Shown here: positions 1 through 49,534 of the stretch, piece by piece | Position numbering within the stretch: position 1 is the first letter of the stretch | Layout: every line of letters begins with the position of its first letter | From: Norana najaformis | Lineage: Eukaryota; Annelida; Clitellata; Crassiclitellata; Hormogastridae | Assembly: GCA_964023275.1 (NCBI GenBank) | Contig: OZ029919.1 | Coordinates: 6,557,450 to 6,621,449 of the forward strand | Length of the DNA stretch: 64,000 bases | Reading direction: 5' to 3' | Position numbers and translations under genes: made by a program | Notes under the pieces: model-generated | What the model was told of the DNA's origin: nothing | The model's input: only the letters and a program-made list of their open reading frames with translations | Database searches by the model: none

Positions 1-861
1 TCCATACATCGATACATAAATATATGCATATAATGCGTGCAGCTCTATATACGCAGTCAATTTGGTGAAGTTGTTTACCGTCTGCTGACTATAATTACAG
101 ACAAGGCGAGCAAAAGCCGTTCCCAGAATTCTCGTGCCGTCAGTTATCGCACCTGTGTTGGGAGATATGTTTACGTCACACAACAGGTTGTTGCTCTGCG
201 ATTTCAATTGCCTCGGCGCACTGGATTATGGGCTGCGGGTGTAGTTTTTATTTGACTCCTTCGCACCTAATTTACTGTTGTCGTCAACAACTTGTTGAAA
301 TTGTCGTCTAAGTGAAATCAATGAACAACGATAGATAAATTGGCTACGAATTAGCCAAAAATTGTTGAAATTGTTGCTATTTTGTACCTAGATTTGTAAT
401 GTGTAGGCCTACAAAAAGACGCGTAGGCCTAACAGTGTGAATCTGACGTAGGAGAAATGTTGCACGAAAGGACCCAACCAAACCTGATCTAATCTAACCT
501 TATCTGATCTAATCTAACCTAATCTAATCTAATCTAACTTGATATGTTCTCTGCTTATCAAACAGAATTGCCGTTGCCATGTAATTATTAGATTAAATCA
601 TGTAATTACGTTCTAATTAATTAATTTAAAACTTTACCTATCCGAGCAGCATGCAAACGTGTTTTAAACATTTGGTTTTAGTTGGGAACATTGAGTAATG
701 GTTTATGTTACGTTGTGAACGTCTCATTAATGTTTCGGAAACATTAGTTTACGAAAATTTTCACAACGCTAATAAAACGTTTTTATAAACATTGTAGTAA
801 TATGAAGACGTAATTGTTCCGGTTGACCGACCGACCGACTACGCAATGGTAATTCTTCCTC
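1..861. other. No gene seen; short TCTAA-type repeat
   Basis: Only short chance open frames. A degenerate TCTAA pentamer array lies at 484-535. An AT-rich stretch at 640-790 contains the small palindrome AATGTTTCGGAAACATT. Confidence 0.5.
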
Positions 862-1080
862 TTCCCCTTATCTCTTCTCGCTTCACTTTCAAACACCACC
901 CACAGTAGCCTTCTGAATGTCTGACTGCCTGACTCCTGGATCTTGACATGGAACCGAACCCTTTTGCCTATCAATTTTGTTTTGACTGAGCGCCTGTGAA
1001 TAAACTGGTTCCCGCGACTTAGCTTTCGTTGGGCGCTGTAGAAATCTCGAGATTATGATTACGACTACGATTACGATTAA
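862..1080 (+). mobile_element. Non-LTR retrotransposon 3' end, family A
   Basis: A 3' fragment of a repeat that recurs at least eight times in the window. Its diagnostic blocks are a pyrimidine-rich stretch, TGACTGAGCGCCTGTGAATA, CTTTCGTTGGGCGCTGTAGA, AATCTCGAG and a tail of GATTACGATTAC-type hexamers. Longer copies (13955, 27235, 37395) carry upstream sequence that reads like the C-terminal end of a reverse transcriptase frame. Confidence 0.7.
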
Positions 1081-1719
1081 TGCACTGCTAGTCGCTATAG
1101 GTGTACTTGATGCACTATAAATGCCGTGTTGTAATGTATTGTATGACATTCTTTTGTATTTTGTTGCATTGTATTATGATGCAGATGCAGGGAGAGCCTT
1201 CAAGGAAGCCACACCGAGACGTTGGTAGCCTGAATAGTTTCCAAGATTCGCAACGCAATAACAACAGTAACTATGCTTTGAAAAGTCGTTTAATTGGAAT
1301 AAATAATTTACTTATGTTAATAAGCAATAAGTAATTTAATTAATTAATTACATGTAATTAAACCGTACATGTACCAGCCGCAGGTAGGAGCCTATCATCC
1401 ATTTGGAATTTCCTTTCAACCAAATTCATCACAGGACAAAGAGCTTACAGGGATGTTATACCAGTCTGTGTACATACGAGGCCTATGAAATGCTGTCGTA
1501 AACTATTGTAAATATACACAATGTCAGATATGTACTTTGTGAGTTTCTAAAAGGCGCTATACAAGTTCAGTGATACATACATACAATGCTTTATAAAGTC
1601 CATGCGCAGTGATCATTTATAGGCTTATTAATATATGTTTATTTTGTTGGCGAAACCAAGCGTTACACCAACCATGTCCTCATATGCCGGGTCAAACAGA
1701 CATTTATAATTCATAATAT
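1081..1719. other. No gene seen; short LINE-tail remnant
   Basis: AT-rich sequence. At about 1535-1587 there is a LINE-type end (GGCGCTATACAAG followed by CATA repeats), resembling the tail at 8340. Confidence 0.4.
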
Positions 1720-1885
1720 ATCGACAGCGTGGTAGACTAGGCACGGTGGTCTATCGATACGCACTTGGTCAATGATCATGCGGTTGCGGGTTCGACTCCG
1801 TGTAACGACCCCGGGCAAGTTGTTTGCGCACACCTTGCCGCTGTCACCAAGCAGTATAATTTGGTACCGGCGTGAGCTGGGAAGT
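1720..1885 (+). mobile_element. tRNA-derived SINE
   Basis: A head with a polymerase III B box (GGTTGCGGGTTCGACTCC) preceded by an A-box-like segment in GGCACGGTGGTCTATCG, followed by a GACC(CC)GGGCAAGTTG body block shared with the other SINEs here. The tRNA fold is degenerate, so it is not a functional tRNA gene. Confidence 0.65.
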
Positions 1886-2098
1886 AGAAGGCAAGTCCTG
1901 CAATGCACTGGCCCAGTGTCCAGGACCTTGGGATTCTTTTAATTCCGGCTCAAGGGTCGAAATAAAAGGAAATGAGCGCCTCCCTTACGTCTTACTTGGG
2001 CGATGGGAAAGACCAGGCACTATATATAGTCTGTTGTACATAGTGCTTTTCTGTAGCAGAAAGATATCGATATAGCTTACCGTCGTCTTTAAAGAAGA

Positions 2099-2104
2099 TT
2101 TATT
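2099..2104 (-). terminator. Candidate polyadenylation signal AATAAA for RGK
   Basis: TTTATT on the plus strand reads AATAAA in the sense of the gene, about 110 nt after the RGK stop codon. It is the first such hexamer seen downstream. No transcript evidence is available. Confidence 0.4.
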
Positions 2105-2212
2105 GGGGACTTATTGATTCGGTTTAATTACTCAGGAATAGTTTAATGTTTAATTAATATGAGTATCTTGGCCTTTTTCTATAAAGACCTTGCGAGAGCT
2201 CCATGTTTTAGT

Positions 2213-40314
<38,102 letters not shown>

Positions 40315-40321
40315 GATCTTT

Positions 40322-40440
40322 GGTATTGTATTGTAATGTATTTGCCGAATTTATACAGCACCTCTTACAGAACACATCACTCAGTGGCGCTTCTACAGCT
40401 GATCTGCTAGTTCCACTCCGATGACTATGTTGATGCAATG
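40322..40440 (-). mobile_element. Family B LINE tail just upstream of the RGK start codon
   Basis: On the minus strand: GAAGCGCCACTGAGTGATG, GTTCTGTAAGAGGTGCTGTA and a TACATTACAATACAATA tail, matching the 3' end of the copy at 3990-4060. The tail ends roughly 8-9 bp before the RGK ATG, in the gene's own orientation. Confidence 0.75.
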
Positions 40441-41341
40441 TAAATCTCCGAAATTTTCAGCACTACATAACAACTGTGAGGGTTTCACAGTAAGCATTCA
40501 AGGCATCGGAAAACTTTCCACATAAACGCCAGCTAAGTTTTTGCTGTCCAAAGTGTTCTGAAAAGCAGTTGAATTTCCGAAACGAGAGTTTACATTTACA
40601 TTCGAGAGTCGAGGTTAAAAATCGTCCCAGCAAGAATTCTGTAACAAAAGAACAAATCAACAGCTGATTGAAATGTAGCAACGGCCTAATTTCTAGTTTT
40701 AGAGGCCTCTAGAAATATTACTCGACTGTGGAGCCATCCGTAATGAATAAAGCTTCTGAATATAAATGTAAATATACATTTTTTTCTATTGCTACCGTAT
40801 AGCCTGACCAGCTCATTTTTCGATGTATATATCGGGTGCGATCCTTCACCACCACTGCCCGCTTGAATGGGCGCCACGCCATTTAAGGTCCCTGTGTACG
40901 GATGGGCCCCACTTGAGTAGATTTGGGCTTGGGTTACTCCGCAATTGAGGCACTGAGCACACAGTTACGCCGCTATCTTTAGCTGATAAACACACACAGA
41001 CAGTAGTCGATGGTTCTGAGTAGATACATAAATATGGGCGCAGTATAAATATATTGAACGAGACGTGTGGTAATAGCGCTCGAGAGGTATCAATGTTTCA
41101 AACTTCAGCATCAGAAATCCTGCTTCCTGCACAACATTTGGCTAAGGCGGTCACTCATCCTCTGCAACCAGAAAGAAAGAGGGTGGCTTCTCAAAAGATC
41201 ATTAACCTTATTGCTTATTGTGAATTAATGAATTCAGAATAATTCACGACCCTAGAATTATTCAAGACTTCAAGGAGTAGAACCACAAACTCGACGTCAC
41301 ACTACACGTGACAATGTCATCACGGTAGCAGAAATCTAGGC
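40441..41341. other. Upstream of RGK; SINE type 3 fragment, otherwise nothing recognised
   Basis: A partial type 3 SINE lies on the minus strand at about 40762-40905 (ATCGGGTGCGATCCTTCACC, CGCCATTTAAGGTCCC). No coding frame is supported. Confidence 0.45.
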
Positions 41342-41875
41342 CAGAGGTTCTCAGACTTTTTGGTCCGAGGACCCATTTACACTCTTACAAATAATTATTG
41401 AGGACACCATAGAGCTTTTGTTTATGTCCGGCAGTCCACGTGACGTGGCTTTCGTTGGGCCCTGTAGAAATCTAGAGATTTGCTAATGTGAAAGCCTATT
41501 GATATTTACCGTAATAGAAATTAAAACCGAGAAATTAATGTATTAATTCATAACAAAATAACAATAACATACACATTACATGTTACCATAACTAACATAT
41601 TATAACAGAAGTTATAACGGGAGCTTCTCTCCCTCTCCCCCTTCCTCTTCCGCAAGCGCTTGACCGAAGACCGTATTATTCCCCAGTTCTTTGACGACAG
41701 GCCGGGAGCGCCTCTGATGAGGCTACCTTGAAGCGGCTCTTTATAAATTTACGGTTACGATTACGATATTTTAAAAGTAACTATATTAATATGAAAATAG
41801 TTTAGACTTCGCGGACTCCTGAAATGGTCTTGGGGACCCTCAGTGAGACCCCAGACCACACTTTGAGAACCACTG
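41342..41875. mobile_element. hAT-like MITE carrying two nested LINE tails
   Basis: Left end CAGAGGTTCTCAGACTTTTT, right end TTTGAGAACCACTG, whose complement is CAGTGGTTCTCAAA. The arms continue as complementary-style GGTCC...GGACCC sequences. A family A end (CTTTCGTTGGGCCCTGTAGA) interrupts it at about 41437-41480, and a family C end (CGGGAGCGCCTCTGATGAG, CTTTATAAATTTACGG, GATTACGAT) at about 41622-41770. No 8-bp target duplication was found. Confidence 0.65.
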
Positions 41876-42089
41876 CGTTGTCAAGCGAAAGAACGCGATA
41901 AACAAATTTCCGTTGCGTGCTGGACTTAACCGATAAGTGAGCTGGTCCACTGCGTAGAGGTCCTTTGTGGGGGTTCATAAAAGGGCATAAAAATAGCCGG
42001 ATATATGCATGAATGGAACTAACCCGACAACAAGTTTCTCTCTGAGCAAGAAGTCGCTGAAGCTCAAGCATCAACAACGATTTAATTGC

Positions 42090-42660
42090 ACAACATCGAA
42101 CAAACCGAATACTTACATCAGTCTGTCGCCGCCTCTTGTCGATACGACAGCTGCCGCAGCTCGAATGCGAATCGCCGCCTAGGCTTATGTAGGCCTGCAC
42201 GCGGAATATATAGGCCTCAGTGGCTGGCTGGTGCTGCTGCTGATGATGCGGGAATTCCCGTGGTCCCTCCAGAGGGCGTTTTCCTCAGACCGGTTCCCGA
42301 CGGTGATTAGAAGAAGCCGTTTACGCGCAGGTTCATCCAACACCTAATGTGTCCGTATGCACGAGACGGATGGAGTTGCAGAGGCTGACTTTTATTCCTC
42401 ATCTCCGTCGTCATTACCGCATCAACCGAGTCGACACGTGTGTGCGTCTTTGACGACGTCTCGTCGGGCAGCTGAGACGTCTGCTGCAGCAGCTGCTGCT
42501 GATGTTGCTGATGCTGGGTAGTTGACAGAGTAGATCCCACATGATGACGTTGGTGCACGCGTGCGTGCGTGCATGCGTCAGTCGATGTCGCTGCAGATGG
42601 GAAACAAGTCGAACGGGCATCGACTGAAATCGGATTGGCTTTACACGTCGCTTGCTTCCC
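42090..42660 (-). promoter_or_regulatory. CpG-rich single-copy region upstream of RGK (candidate promoter or 5' UTR)
   Basis: About 570 bp of complex, CpG-containing sequence 1.8-2.3 kb upstream of the RGK ATG, unlike its repeat-rich surroundings. A 121-codon minus frame (42672-42307) with a glutamine-rich stretch crosses it but has no family match and no clear donor that would join exon 1 in frame. It could hold the RGK promoter or an untranslated exon. Confidence 0.25.
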
Positions 42661-42689
42661 TCCTTTTCCCACTTCTAAATCTCATCTAG

Positions 42690-42755
42690 CTCTCCCTCCT
42701 CTTCCTCCTCCTCCTCCTCCTCCTCTTCCTACTACTACTACTACCACTACTACCA

Positions 42756-42795
<40 letters not shown>

Positions 42796-43240
42796 CTCTC
42801 CTCTCTTTGTTCTGCCTCTTCCTTCTAGTTCTTCTGGTCCTTCTAATTTTCCTCATCTTTATCCTACTCCTTCTCCAGCTACTCCACCCTCTCATTTTCC
42901 TTCTCATCTTCCTTTCTTTCCTCTTCCTCCTTCTTCTCCCTTGCTCCTCCTCCTCCTGCTTCTTCTCCTGTTTTTGTTCTGCCTCTTCCTTCTTGTTCTT
43001 CTCGTCCTTCTAATTCTCCTTCTCTTTATCCTACTCCTTCTCCAGCTACTCCACCCTCTCATTTTCCTTCTCATCTTCCTTTCTTTCCTCTTTCTCCTTC
43101 TCCTCCTCTTCTTCATCTTTTATTCCTTCTCTTTCTAACGCCCTCGTCATTATCCCTCCTCTTCTTCTTTTCCTCCTCTTCCATCTACACCTCCTTTTCA
43201 GTCTCCTTTCCTCCTCCACTTCCTCCTCATAACACGGAAT
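42690..43240. repeat. Long pyrimidine tract with (ACT)n and an internal 165-bp duplication
   Basis: C/T-rich plus strand. (CTA)n lies at 42727-42793. The block beginning TTTGTTCTGCCTCTTCCTTC occurs at about 42808 and again at about 42973 with few changes. Leucine- or arginine-rich frames are compositional. Confidence 0.9.
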
Positions 43241-43617
43241 GCTGGCTAAGACATAGGCTACAAGATCCATCGATGTAACTGGCAGCTTAACGGTAGATAC
43301 GTATATATTGACCCCTAGTTTAATGATATGATATAATTATTAATTATTATATGTGTATCTAACGGTCACCGCTATGAAATGCAGCCCGTTAGATCGATAT
43401 ATCTGCATACCTGTATTAATGGCATGCATAGATAGCTTATAGAATATAGCCTATATTAAGTATAAGCGTATGTATGTGTTGGGTAGCAATATATGCATAA
43501 ACGTAATGGCATAATTTTAGGGTTACTTAATGTTATGCCATGTGATACGTTGTCACGTGATGTAATTCACTGTAGTTTCGCGCAGTTCAGTGCGATGTAC
43601 TGTGACGATATTTGTTG

Positions 43618-44227
43618 CAACAAATGTGGTTGTCCTGGATGCTTGGCAACAAATGTGGTTGTCCTGGATGCTTGGCAACAAATGTGGTTGTCCTGGATGC
43701 TTGGCAACAAATGTGGTTGTCCTGGATGCTTGGCAACAAATGTGGTTGTCCTGGATGCTTGGCAACAAATGTGGTTGTCCTGGATGCTTGGCAACAAATG
43801 TGGTTGTCCTGGATGCTTGGCAACAAATGTGGTTGTCCTGGATGCTTGGCAACAAATGTGGTTGTCCTGGATGCTTGGCAACAAATGTGGTTGTCCTGGA
43901 TGCTTGGCAACAAATGTGGTTGTCCTGGATGCTTGGCAACAAATGTGGTTGTCCTGGATGCTTGGCAACAAATGTGGTTGTCCTGGATGCTTGGCAACAA
44001 ATGTGGTTGTCCTGGATGCTTGGCAACAAATATGGTTGTCCTGGATGCTTGGCAACAAATGTGGTTGTCCTGGATGCTTGGCAACAAATATGGTTGTCCT
44101 GGATGCTTGGCAACAAATGTGGTTGTCCTGGATGCTTGGCAACAAATGTGGTTGTCCTGGATGCTTGGCAACAAATGTGGTTGTCCTGAATGCTTGGCAA
44201 CAAATGTGGTTGTCCTGGATGGTTGGC
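43618..44227. repeat. 29-bp minisatellite, 21 copies
   Basis: Unit CAACAAATGTGGTTGTCCTG plus GATGCTTGG. Nearly homogeneous: TATGG for TGTGG occurs twice, 58 bp apart (near 44031 and 44089), and one GAATG variant lies near 44188. Because 29 is not a multiple of 3 and no phase contains a stop, long frames stay open on both strands. It begins at the 14-bp palindrome TTTGTTGCAACAAA (43611-43624). Confidence 0.98.
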
Positions 44228-44419
44228 CCTGCGTCCTAACGACGCACCATATCAAGCCATTGATCATCAAATCCTTGCAGTGCAGAAAGGTTGCTTTGGC
44301 AAATGATCGGTAGGCTGCACTGCAACTGCGTCACGGATAAATTAAGCTTGGTTCAAAACTTCCGTCAGGACTTCGTCTAAGTTACAGTATTGTAATGTAA
44401 TATGCATTACAACAATAGC

Positions 44420-44575
44420 AACTATATACTACTACTACTATTTACACTACTCCCACTACTACTACTAATATTACCACTGCTGCTGCCACTACTAATACTC
44501 CTGCTGCTGCTGCTACTAGTACTACTACCACTACTGCTAATAATAATAATAATTATTATTATTATCATTATTATG
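44420..44575. repeat. (ACT)n, (CTG)n and (AAT)n trinucleotide repeats
   Basis: Short imperfect trinucleotide runs in succession. Confidence 0.85.
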
Positions 44576-44939
44576 TGAGCTTTAGCCAAAAAGTTATTTT
44601 TTATATTATGGGCTTTATTGTTACTTTCTGTTTAACGACGATGTGCTATAACGAAGATGATTAGCGTCGCCCTCCTCCTCTAGCCAGGCTTAGGACTGGC
44701 ACCACCCTAACTCGGCATTGGGAGGGGGTTCTAATAATAACATTAATAATGCTCTGAGCCCTCTCGAGATGGCGCGTCAGACAATAATAACAAAAATAAC
44801 TTGAAGCTTGAAAAGTAATAATGATGATAGGAGATTAACGTTCTAGACGTCAAACTTTAATCAGAGACACGGACGGTCGCTCTTGGGAGGGAATTAGTGG
44901 AAGGATTAGAGATAAAACAAATTAAATTAGGAGTTACTG

Positions 44940-45200
44940 AAATAGAAAGTTTTTATAGTAATAATAATGATAATAATAGGCCTAATAAATAATAATAGGC
45001 CTAATAAATAATAATAGGCCTAATAAATAATAATAACAGGCCTATTAAATAAATAATAATAATAATAGGCCTAATACATAATAATAATAACAGGCCTATT
45101 AAATAAATAATAATAATAGGCCTAATAAATGATAATAATAAAAATAATAATGATAAATAATAATAGGCCTATAAAATAAGAATAAATAATAATAATAATT
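44940..45200. repeat. TAGGCCTA / AATAAT composite repeat
   Basis: TAGGCCTAATAAATAATAA-type units of 17-30 bp repeated about nine times. Each has the palindrome TAGGCCTA or CAGGCCTA inside (AAT)n. Confidence 0.85.
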
Positions 45201-46284
45201 TTTTCATTGAACCGAAAATTTGTTTACTCCTTAGAGATCTTATGTACCTCTGGTAAAAATAATAATAATGATATTTATCTTGGAATTGAAAGTTCTATTT
45301 AGATATCAGAGTAACGCGTTCAACATGTTCGTCATTTACGTTCACTCATCCGGTTTTTGCGTCATACGTGCTGACTTACACACTCTGAAGGCACATTAAT
45401 AAAATGAGGGATAATATGCACCTTGGGCAAAAACAATAATAATAATAACAATGTATGGAAAACACAGCCACGACTTGGAGTCCGATTATAGACAGCCATT
45501 AAGATTATATGCCAAACCCGAAGAACTGAAGGCCCCTACTCTTCAAACATGAAAGCTACATTGAACATAGAACGGGAATAGCTTTGTTTATTTCAGACGA
45601 CGATCGACTAATAGCAGACGTCACTTCCTGCGTCACTTCCTTTCGGTTCTTTCGTGACTCTCGGCGATTAGACCGCCATATTTGATATGACCGATACATG
45701 TACATGCACTCTGCAAACGAAAAAAAATGAACTCAGAACAATACAGTAATTAATAGAAATTATTATTCATGTTTACTCAAAAATTAAAGAATTTTAGTTA
45801 AGTTATTACAAATTTAATTCAACTATATGTTAACTGTAATAATAATAGCTGAATTCTTCTTATTCAGTTCAACATAGGCCTCAAGGCGCACACGTCACTG
45901 ATTTATGGTACAGTAGCATCTATTATCAGATGATCGCCATCTTGCAACTGTTTCTTATGTATGACGTCACTGTGACGTTATTTTTAACAGGGACTGTTTG
46001 TAATTTTAAATTAGTTATTATACTCATGATTAAAACAGATTTAGTTTTATTGAAATTATTTTTTTTTAATATTTAGATAGTTAATTTAGCAATAATTTCA
46101 GGGTTCGTTTTTTCGTTTACAGTGTATGCATATAATATATAGCATATATGCATATGTGTATGTATGTATTCAATCCATTTGATGATGACAAGGAATGATG
46201 ACAAGGAAGAAGGTCATCTTTCAAAAAGTAATGGCTGAAAAATGCAGACACTAATGTATAAAATGCTCAGTCGACAGTTGGTAA
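45201..46284. other. AT-rich intergenic sequence, nothing recognised
   Basis: No element or gene seen; contains scattered TGACGT/ACGTCA half-palindromes near 45618 and 45962. Confidence 0.35.
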
Positions 46285-46570
46285 TAACTGGGCTTCTGCA
46301 TGCTTCGTCTCCAGTTTGGCTTTTGGCTCCATCATTCTACAGAATATGCTCTGCTGTCAGTCTTTTCAGGCGTTTATACTGTCATCGACTTGTCTCATAT
46401 AACTATAGGCAATTTTCCTCTCATAACATTTGATTATTGCTATGGTCTTTGCCTTCCATTGTGGTCGTGTTGGCTATTGCCATTCTGGATGTATTGTTTG
46501 ACTAAATTACGATTGTCGCATCTTCGATCAGTACTAAATTCTGTAGCCAGACTTGTACTACAGCTCTTAT
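46285..46570 (+). mobile_element. LINE RT fragment, internally deleted
   Basis: Reads LRLQFGFWLHHSTEYALLSV, matching the QxGFRxxHST palm-entry motif of LINE reverse transcriptases. It jumps within 200 bp to LTKLRLSHLRSVLNSVARLV, the C-terminal block seen at 3580, so the central catalytic part is deleted. Confidence 0.75.
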
Positions 46571-46749
46571 GAGGCATCCATAATTATAATAAAAGGCACA
46601 TTCTTTACATTTTAATATGCAATTTGTCATCAACTGAAAATTGTTGTGCCGCTCCTGTGGATGTTCCTGGCCTCTCCCTATGGATCAGTCTGGAATTGCT
46701 GTTGTCATCACGCTTATTAGCTGTCACGTTTTTATTCTGTCACAAACAT

Positions 46750-46880
46750 TGTTCATCAGATTATTACTATTACTATATTTACTATTGCTGTGTTTTGCTA
46801 TTGCTATGCTATTACCATACTATAACTATTACAATTATTACAGTATTTATTATTATTACTACTATTACTACCTCTAATAA

Positions 46881-46934
<54 letters not shown>

Positions 46935-46957
46935 CACTACCACTACTACTACTAGTC
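46750..46957. repeat. (ACT/ATT)n microsatellite
   Basis: Imperfect TATTACTAT units, then ACT repeats from 46881. Confidence 0.9.
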
Positions 46958-46959
46958 AT

Positions 46960-47507
46960 CATCATTATAAGCAACTTCTGTAGAGCAGGTACCTAATGTA
47001 CAAGGTCTCAACCAATAGCGTTATAAGCTTCAAATGCTAAAAATGTATGATATTCACAATACAGATATTGTGATCTTCATATATGTTTAAGTTTAGACGT
47101 AATACGATGCCAGCTGTCTTTTCAAATTATGTCCTTTTTGTGTCCAACATTTGCCTCTTGTTAAGTATTCGTGGTTCGATTAAGCATGCCAGCCTCGGGC
47201 ATGCGTTGGTGGCAAATCGCGAAATATTCAATTACGCACGAATGCATGGACGGTTCCTTACCGTAAATCTGAACCTGGGCTTGCTCTGTGGTCCCTCGCT
47301 GCAGAAAATATAGCTAAACCTGTTTGGAACAATTACTTTCTTGATCTCGGTATTTTTTGAACATTTCTTGAAATGTCACCCAGTTCTAGTGCAGCGATTG
47401 TCCGAAACTGTATTTCTCTCTAGCTACGGAATTTAGTACAGATCGATGCCTTGTGAAATTTGTTAACGGAGCTATAAAAGTGTTGAGATTAGATTTGATC
47501 GTAAGTA
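46960..47507. other. Intergenic sequence, nothing recognised
   Basis: Ends with a LINE-like GCTATAAAAGTGTTGAGATT tail near 47470. Confidence 0.35.
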
Positions 47508-47605
47508 TAGTCTCATGATTTCTTCAGTGCCCCAAATAGCTAAGTCGTGGGAACCAGCTTATGCTTATATAGGCACCCAGTCAAAAACAAAATCTCTGAG
47601 GCAGG
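47508..47605 (-). mobile_element. Diverged family A LINE 3' end
   Basis: TCATGATTTCTTCAGTGCCC, CTAAGTCGTGGGAACCAGCT and CACCCAGTCAAAAACAAAAT match the reverse of the family A end with many changes. Confidence 0.55.
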
Positions 47606-47610
47606 AATGC

Positions 47611-47612
<2 letters not shown>

Positions 47613-47700
<88 letters not shown>

Positions 47701-47745
47701 ACGTGTGTGCGTGCGTGCGTGTGTGTGTGTAGGTGTGTGTGTGTG
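47613..47745. repeat. (AT)n then (GT)n microsatellite
   Basis: AT run at 47618-47680, directly followed by GT/GTGC. Confidence 0.95.
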
Positions 47746-47749
47746 GGTG

Positions 47750-48765
47750 TGGTCAGGTTCGGCTTCCAGATGTATAAATGAGGCAGGCATAGCAAATCTG
47801 AGTTAAGCTCAGGTTTATTTCATAAGATGGCCCAGTCTTATTTTGAAGTATGGCTGTGCAAGACAAAAGAGCAGTAAGCTGCTGTTTCAAATGCTCTCGA
47901 TTATAGAACTACACCAACTGCTCTTGCACTGACATGCAGCTGTCTACTTTTTTCCACACAATACTAAATATTCCGTTTGAAATACAGTAGGCCCCATAAT
48001 TGTAATAAAATAGTTTTGCGCGTGTCATACTAAACAGCCTCTAAAACCGAACGGCACAGCTCGCCCAAAGTCTAGCCCGTATATTATAAGATATATAGAC
48101 TCATCAATATCATATAAATGTTGTATTAATATGCACAGATATCTATTATAATGCGCATACATTTTTATATGGTTTCGGGCCTTTAGTGTAGCGTTAGGTA
48201 TGCAAAATGAAGATACAGAGGTGCGTTTAAAATGCATTAATTTTATATAAATATTCTATTAGAGTTAATGTGTATTATATGTACATTTATATGGTTCAAA
48301 GCCTGAGATGTAGGGTTAGCTACGCATATAAAGTAATACAGGTGCGTGATTGCATGTGCAGGGATTGGAACTCGCGCGTGGTAAAGAAGACCGCACAGGC
48401 GGCTAATTGCACGGATCACACATGTGATCTTTCTTTCAGCAGATGCAAAGCCTTAAGGTTTCAACACACAGACTGCCGGGCCAGTTGTAGAGAACATTCA
48501 TTGAGACCGATATCTAGACACCTTTGCCTTATTTCCGTTTTGTCTTGATGTTGGTCCGTGTTCTCTGCTATCAGACAGTTATTGTTGCGTTGTTATTAGC
48601 AGTATTTTAGCCACAGGATTGTCTGTTGTGTATAGATAACTGAATTTGTTTTAGCGGAAGTCTGAATTAGATGGATGCGAGGTATTTTCCAGAGCTTACG
48701 ATGGTCCGGTTTCCTTCAAATACAGGATTGCGTGTCACCGCTTTATCACTCTGTTCTAGTCTCTT
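47750..48765. other. Intergenic sequence, nothing recognised
   Basis: No supported gene or element. Confidence 0.35.
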
Positions 48766-48769
48766 CTCT

Positions 48770-49095
48770 CTGTCTTCTGCCTGTCAGTCTATGTCCTTAT
48801 CTGTCTGTCTATCGGTCTCTGTACCTCTGTTTATCACTACCTGTGTCTGTCTCTCTGCCTCTCAGTCTTTCCTCTTCTCTGTCTGTCTGTTTATCTGTCC
48901 CGGTCTCTACATCTCTGTCTGTTTAGTTGTCCGTCCGTTTGCCTCCATGTGGTAATTTTAATTGTTTCTCCACCTGTTTGTGTATCTGTTCTATATCTTT
49001 TCTTCTGTCTGCTTCTCTTCTTTTCTGTGTGTTTGTCTGTGTGTCTGTGTGTGTCTGTGTGTGTCTGTCTGTCTGTTTCTCTGTCTGTATACATC
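48770..49095. repeat. Imperfect (CTGT/CTCT)n pyrimidine-rich microsatellite
   Basis: Degenerate CTGTCTGTCTAT and GTGTCTGTG units. Confidence 0.8.
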
Positions 49096-49099
49096 TCTG

Positions 49100-49530
49100 T
49101 GCTTATGAGCATGGGTTGTTTTCTTGCCAATATCGTCGCAATTAAATGAAATCTTGTCGAGTGTCGTATTATGACTAAAGCTGCTTCTTGACCAGATCAA
49201 AATGAGAACAATTTCGTTCGTTTCTTGACTGATCGGATTACTAGCATCGACTCGAACGTCAGCATCTATCCGTTTCCAGATCTTTAATTAATTTTCTTTT
49301 TCATCTTTTAGTTCCCGTTTCCAGTCCGGTAAATATTGACATTTTGTTTCTCCATGTCGTTGACATTCAGTGCGATTGAAAGAGAGCACTTGCGCAAGAC
49401 TTCTGTCTGTTCTATAACGAGCTGGTTTCACTAAGTTTCTAATGCGCTTGCAAAGTTAGAAGTTTGAAACTACATTGCACCACATTAAGTGTCTGGTTTC
49501 AGGAGGTTTGGAAGATAGTGGTGTCTTAAT
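49100..49530. other. Intergenic sequence, nothing recognised
   Basis: No supported gene or element. Confidence 0.35.
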
Positions 49531-49534
49531 TCTT

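Noticed and set aside
42307-42672. 121-codon glutamine-rich minus frame upstream of RGK
   Set aside because: Considered as an RGK upstream exon, but no donor/acceptor pair joins it convincingly to exon 1; kept only as a candidate regulatory or untranslated region.
43618-44227. Direct repeats of 29 bp resembling CRISPR repeat length
   Set aside because: The copies are contiguous with no unique spacers, and the window is eukaryotic; it is a minisatellite.
43493-44313. Overlapping frames of 190-250 codons on both strands
   Set aside because: They are produced by the 29-bp minisatellite, which has no stop in any phase; no unique sequence, start context or splice sites support a gene.
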